A DNA stretch of 64,000 nucleotides from CAWJAP01 sp963834365 (GTDB taxonomy: Bacteria > Acidobacteriota > Vicinamibacteria > Vicinamibacterales > Vicinamibacteraceae). The stretch covers positions 372,001 to 436,000 of the forward strand of contig CAWIBS010000035.1 of the NCBI GenBank assembly GCA_963834365.1, in the 5' to 3' direction. This document shows, in pieces, positions 61,520 to 64,000 of the stretch. Every line of letters begins with the position of its first letter. Position 1 is the stretch's first letter. The notes beneath the pieces are model-generated. The model was not told the DNA's origin. It searched no databases and saw only the letters and a list, made by a program, of their open reading frames with translations. A program made the position numbers and the translations under genes.

Positions 61520-64000
61520 CTACAGGTCTTCAACGTAATCCTTGCGGCACACGGCGGCGAAGCCGCAGAACGTGCAGAGATGCGGTTCCTCGGGATCGAC
61601 CGGGAACGAGCCGCGCTCGATCGCATCCACGGTGTCCAGGAGCGCGGACGCCGCCCCTGCGAGCACGGCATCGCGATTCTCGGCCGTGAGGACCGGGGCG
61701 TACGGCTCCTCGCGGCCGAAGGCGAGGTAGCCGCCCTCGGTGACACGCCAGGTGCGCCCGGCGTGACCGTAGAGGTGCTGCTCCGCGCACAGGGCATACA
61801 CGGGGACCTGCATCGCGCGTTTCGCCGCGCTCGCCTTCCCGGTCTTGTAGTCGATCAGGCGCAGCGTACCGTCGGCGAGGAGGTCGATCCGATCGGCCGT
61901 GCCGCGCAGCCGAATCGTCCGTTCGCCGCCGGCGCTCTGGATGACGCGGTCGCCGGACAGGGAGACTTCGAGCAGTCGTTCGACGATCGGCAGCGGTCGG
62001 CCGGCCTCGAAGCGAAACACCCGCTCGCCCACGCCAGAGCCTGCCGCCGATCCGACGAGCCGCGCGCGCTCGATCGCGCGTTCCGAGTCGGGCAGCCGCT
62101 CGAGCCGCTCATCGACGACCTCGGTGAAGAGGTGCCGCGCCGCCTCGAGCTCCGCCAGGCCAATCGTGCCCCTGCCGGCCGCACTCCAGCGCGCGAAGAA
62201 CGCGTGGAACACGTCGTGGACGAACGCTCCGCGCTCGAGCGGCGTCAGGCCGGGGCGGTCCTCACGCTCCTCGTCGAGCCGCAGGACGTGGGCCGCGAAA
62301 TACTTGAACGGACATTCGCGGTACCGATCGATTGCCGTGACCGGGTAGGCCGCCGCGGGCAGCGGCCCGACATCGCCCAGTTCTTCGCGCGCCGGCCGCT
62401 CACGAATGCGGGCCCACTCCTGGCGCATCGGCTCGAGCGCCGCATCCACGGGCCGCAGTGCCAGGCTGACACGGCTGATGCCGGCGTGCAGCGTCACGGA
62501 CGTGGTCGGGGACGCCCGTTCGAGGTCCTCGAGGAACGCGGACGGACGCACCATCGCATCGTCTTCGAGGAGGATGGTGGAAAGCGCGATCGTCCGAAGC
62601 GGCAGCTGAAGGAGGTCGTCGAAGGCCGCGCGCGCAGCGGTTCGCCGATCGGCGTCGGCCGGCCAGCCAAGCTCGCGAAGCAGCCGGCCGGGATAGAAGA
62701 TCGAGCGCGCGCTGGGCTCGGGCCAGTCGGTCTCTGTGAGCCCGACCAGAGTGGCGTCCTGATAGCGACCGTATGGCGCGGCCAGCGCGTCGACCAGCTG
62801 AACGATCCCCGGTCCGACGCGCGGGTTGAACGTGTGCTCCTCGATCAACCCGCGCACCAGCGCCGCCAGGTCTGCAAAGGGCCGCGGCTGGTCGCCGTGC
62901 CGGACGAAGGCCCGGCCAAGATCGCCCAGGAGGCCGAAGATGGCCGACCGCGCCCGCACATGTCGCGGGCGCAAATCGGCATCATCCGGCTCGCGATCGT
63001 GCGCACGGAGGAAAGCGGCGAGCACGGCGAGCTGCAGGGAGGGTGGCGCGCCCTCGTCGAGCGCGGCGAGCCGATCGGCGGCATCGACGAGGGCGGCGAC
63101 AGCGGGCAGTGCGCGGCGCCGGCGGCCTCGTGCGTGATCGGCGCGCGACCGGGGAGCGACCGCCTGGTCTCCGGACGTCGCCTCTTCGATCCAGCGTGCG
63201 TTCAGCTCGCGCAGGCGATCGCGCCCACCGAGATAGAAGGCGTCGGCCAGCTCGCGATCGGCGGCCGCGATGGCCGCGCCAGGCAGCGGCCCCTCGCCGC
63301 CGAGGCGGAACTGCGGCGCGCGCAGCAGCGCGATGCCTGCGGTTCGCGCACAGGCGGTCGTCACATAGGTCAGTACCAGATCCACCGCGGCGGCATAGGG
63401 CTCCGACGCGAGAGGCAACGCGTCGAGCGCCTGCCACGAGACACCCGACGCGCCGAACACCTGTCGCGCCAGCGCGAGATACGGCAGCGGACGCTGATAG
63501 ACGACGGCCGCTCGCGCGCCTGGTGACGGCGGCCTCGCGCGGACACGCGACGCGACATCGGCGAGCTCGTCCTCTCGATCGCGGCTCAGGAAACAGCGCG
63601 ACCCGTCGGGTTCCGGGACGGCAAGCGCCGGCGTGACGCTTCCCTGCCCGCCGAGCGCGATCACCTCGATCTCCGGCAGCGTGTCGAGCAGGCGGGCCAT
63701 GTAGCCCGTCGCCAGCATGGCTTCGCTGGCGACGATGGTCATCGACTCGAGACCGGCGATGCGCGTGAGCAGATCGTAGTCGGCGGGCCAGAGTCCGTGC
63801 GCGGATGCCGAGCGGTCGGGCACGGTGACGACCAGGTGTCTGAGCGGCCGTGCGGCTGGTGCGGTCAGCAGACGCTGCCGCAGCCCGTGCTCGTCGAGCA
63901 CGTCCGACGCCGCGAGCATCGCCTCGTAGGTCCGGAAGGCCGCGGCAAGGAAGGTGGTCTGCTGGAGCAGCCGCTTCGCGCCCCGATCGATCGCGGCGCC
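61520..64000 (-). CDS. addB: AddB-like PD-(D/E)XK nuclease subunit (partial, runs off the right edge)
   Basis: Second subunit of the AddAB-type recombination nuclease; the reading frame stays open to base 64000, so the N-terminus (with any P-loop) is missing. At least 826 residues are present. Inactivated helicase-like part: TLVGLTETDWPEPSARSIFY. Nuclease core: TIRLRGTADRIDLLADGTLR then LIDYKTGKASAAK. The four cysteines of the Fe-S staple are present: one in DRYRECPFKYFAAHVLRL and three in HLCTFCGFAAVCRKDYVED at the C-terminus. The TAG stop sits in a CTGTAGG repeat motif. The frame is intact throughout. Confidence 0.9.
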   Translation of the reverse strand, partial: GAAIDRGAKRLLQQTTFLAAAFRTYEAMLAASDVLDEHGLRQRLLTAPAARPLRHLVVTVPDRSASAHGLWPADYDLLTRIAGLESMTIVASEAMLATGYMARLLDTLPEIEVIALGGQGSVTPALAVPEPDGSRCFLSRDREDELADVASRVRARPPSPGARAAVVYQRPLPYLALARQVFGASGVSWQALDALPLASEPYAAAVDLVLTYVTTACARTAGIALLRAPQFRLGGEGPLPGAAIAAADRELADAFYLGGRDRLRELNARWIEEATSGDQAVAPRSRADHARGRRRRALPAVAALVDAADRLAALDEGAPPSLQLAVLAAFLRAHDREPDDADLRPRHVRARSAIFGLLGDLGRAFVRHGDQPRPFADLAALVRGLIEEHTFNPRVGPGIVQLVDALAAPYGRYQDATLVGLTETDWPEPSARSIFYPGRLLRELGWPADADRRTAARAAFDDLLQLPLRTIALSTILLEDDAMVRPSAFLEDLERASPTTSVTLHAGISRVSLALRPVDAALEPMRQEWARIRERPAREELGDVGPLPAAAYPVTAIDRYRECPFKYFAAHVLRLDEEREDRPGLTPLERGAFVHDVFHAFFARWSAAGRGTIGLAELEAARHLFTEVVDERLERLPDSERAIERARLVGSAAGSGVGERVFRFEAGRPLPIVERLLEVSLSGDRVIQSAGGERTIRLRGTADRIDLLADGTLRLIDYKTGKASAAKRAMQVPVYALCAEQHLYGHAGRTWRVTEGGYLAFGREEPYAPVLTAENRDAVLAGAASALLDTVDAIERGSFPVDPEEPHLCTFCGFAAVCRKDYVEDL

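Overview
The window is GC-rich, densely coded bacterial chromosome. I infer an Acidobacteriota member, probably near the Vicinamibacteria. The support is an orphan FtsX/MacB permease of the acidobacterial duplicated type (22371-24831), an ECF sigma factor paired with a TPR-tailed Ser/Thr kinase, a reaction-centre-type cytochrome c protein, DUF2264 and NamZ-like proteins, and the general style of the operons. No rRNA or tRNA gene was seen. About two thirds of the long genes, including essential ones (clpX, engB, dapB, pyruvate kinase), carry single-base frame breaks that leave family length and motifs intact. I treat these as consensus indels of the assembly and give one span per gene with the break positions.

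Layout. 54-5943 (+): clpX-lon-engB-rho, protein quality control and transcription termination. 5944-7318: decayed DNA with a DUF2264 remnant. 7319-11042: DUF2236 oxygenase-like protein, HTH-RDD membrane protein, GH5 glycosidase, mismatch uracil glycosylase. 11064-17700 (-): tetR-tolC-MFP-RND efflux operon with a clear palindromic operator. 17754-19243: remnants of a zinc-ribbon gene and an AraC-type HTH. 19244-22011 (+): an AT-richer, translationally coupled trio (membrane coiled-coil protein, four-TM protein, von Willebrand-like lipoprotein) that I cannot assign to a known system. 22371-24831 (-): ADOP permease. 24989-28948 (+): Na+ symporter, nucleotidyltransferase and GHMP sugar kinase with 4-nt overlaps, an apparent sugar uptake and activation pathway. 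28978-35116: cytochrome c protein, PIG-L deacetylase, branched-chain aminotransferase, MFS transporter, NamZ-like muramidase, DUF4287/DUF5655 protein. 35308-40759: secreted protein, Ser/Thr kinase, ECF sigma factor, LOG protein, cytochrome c. 40857-45773 (-): lysC-dapB-dapA-dapD-dapE(M20), preceded by a strong promoter, a short leader ORF and an intrinsic terminator that look like an attenuator. 46009-50630: SRPBCC protein, pyruvate kinase, amidase, alpha/beta hydrolase. 51287-57537 (-): M16 protease pair, Mrp, small membrane and zinc proteins. 57830-64000 (-): AddA-AddB recombination nuclease, with AddB running off the right edge.

The most striking non-gene signal is a set of intergenic repeats. 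(i) Short perfect hairpins with an invariant TTCA/TGAA tetraloop and a flanking GTAG or GGAG, often paired head to head like REPINs. (ii) Degenerate heptamer arrays (GGTCNNY, NCCGTAG, CTGGTNN), often as two opposed arms. (iii) A longer hairpin that has entered two coding frames without breaking them. At least six genes take their stop codon from inside these repeats. No RAYT transposase was found in the window to explain them.
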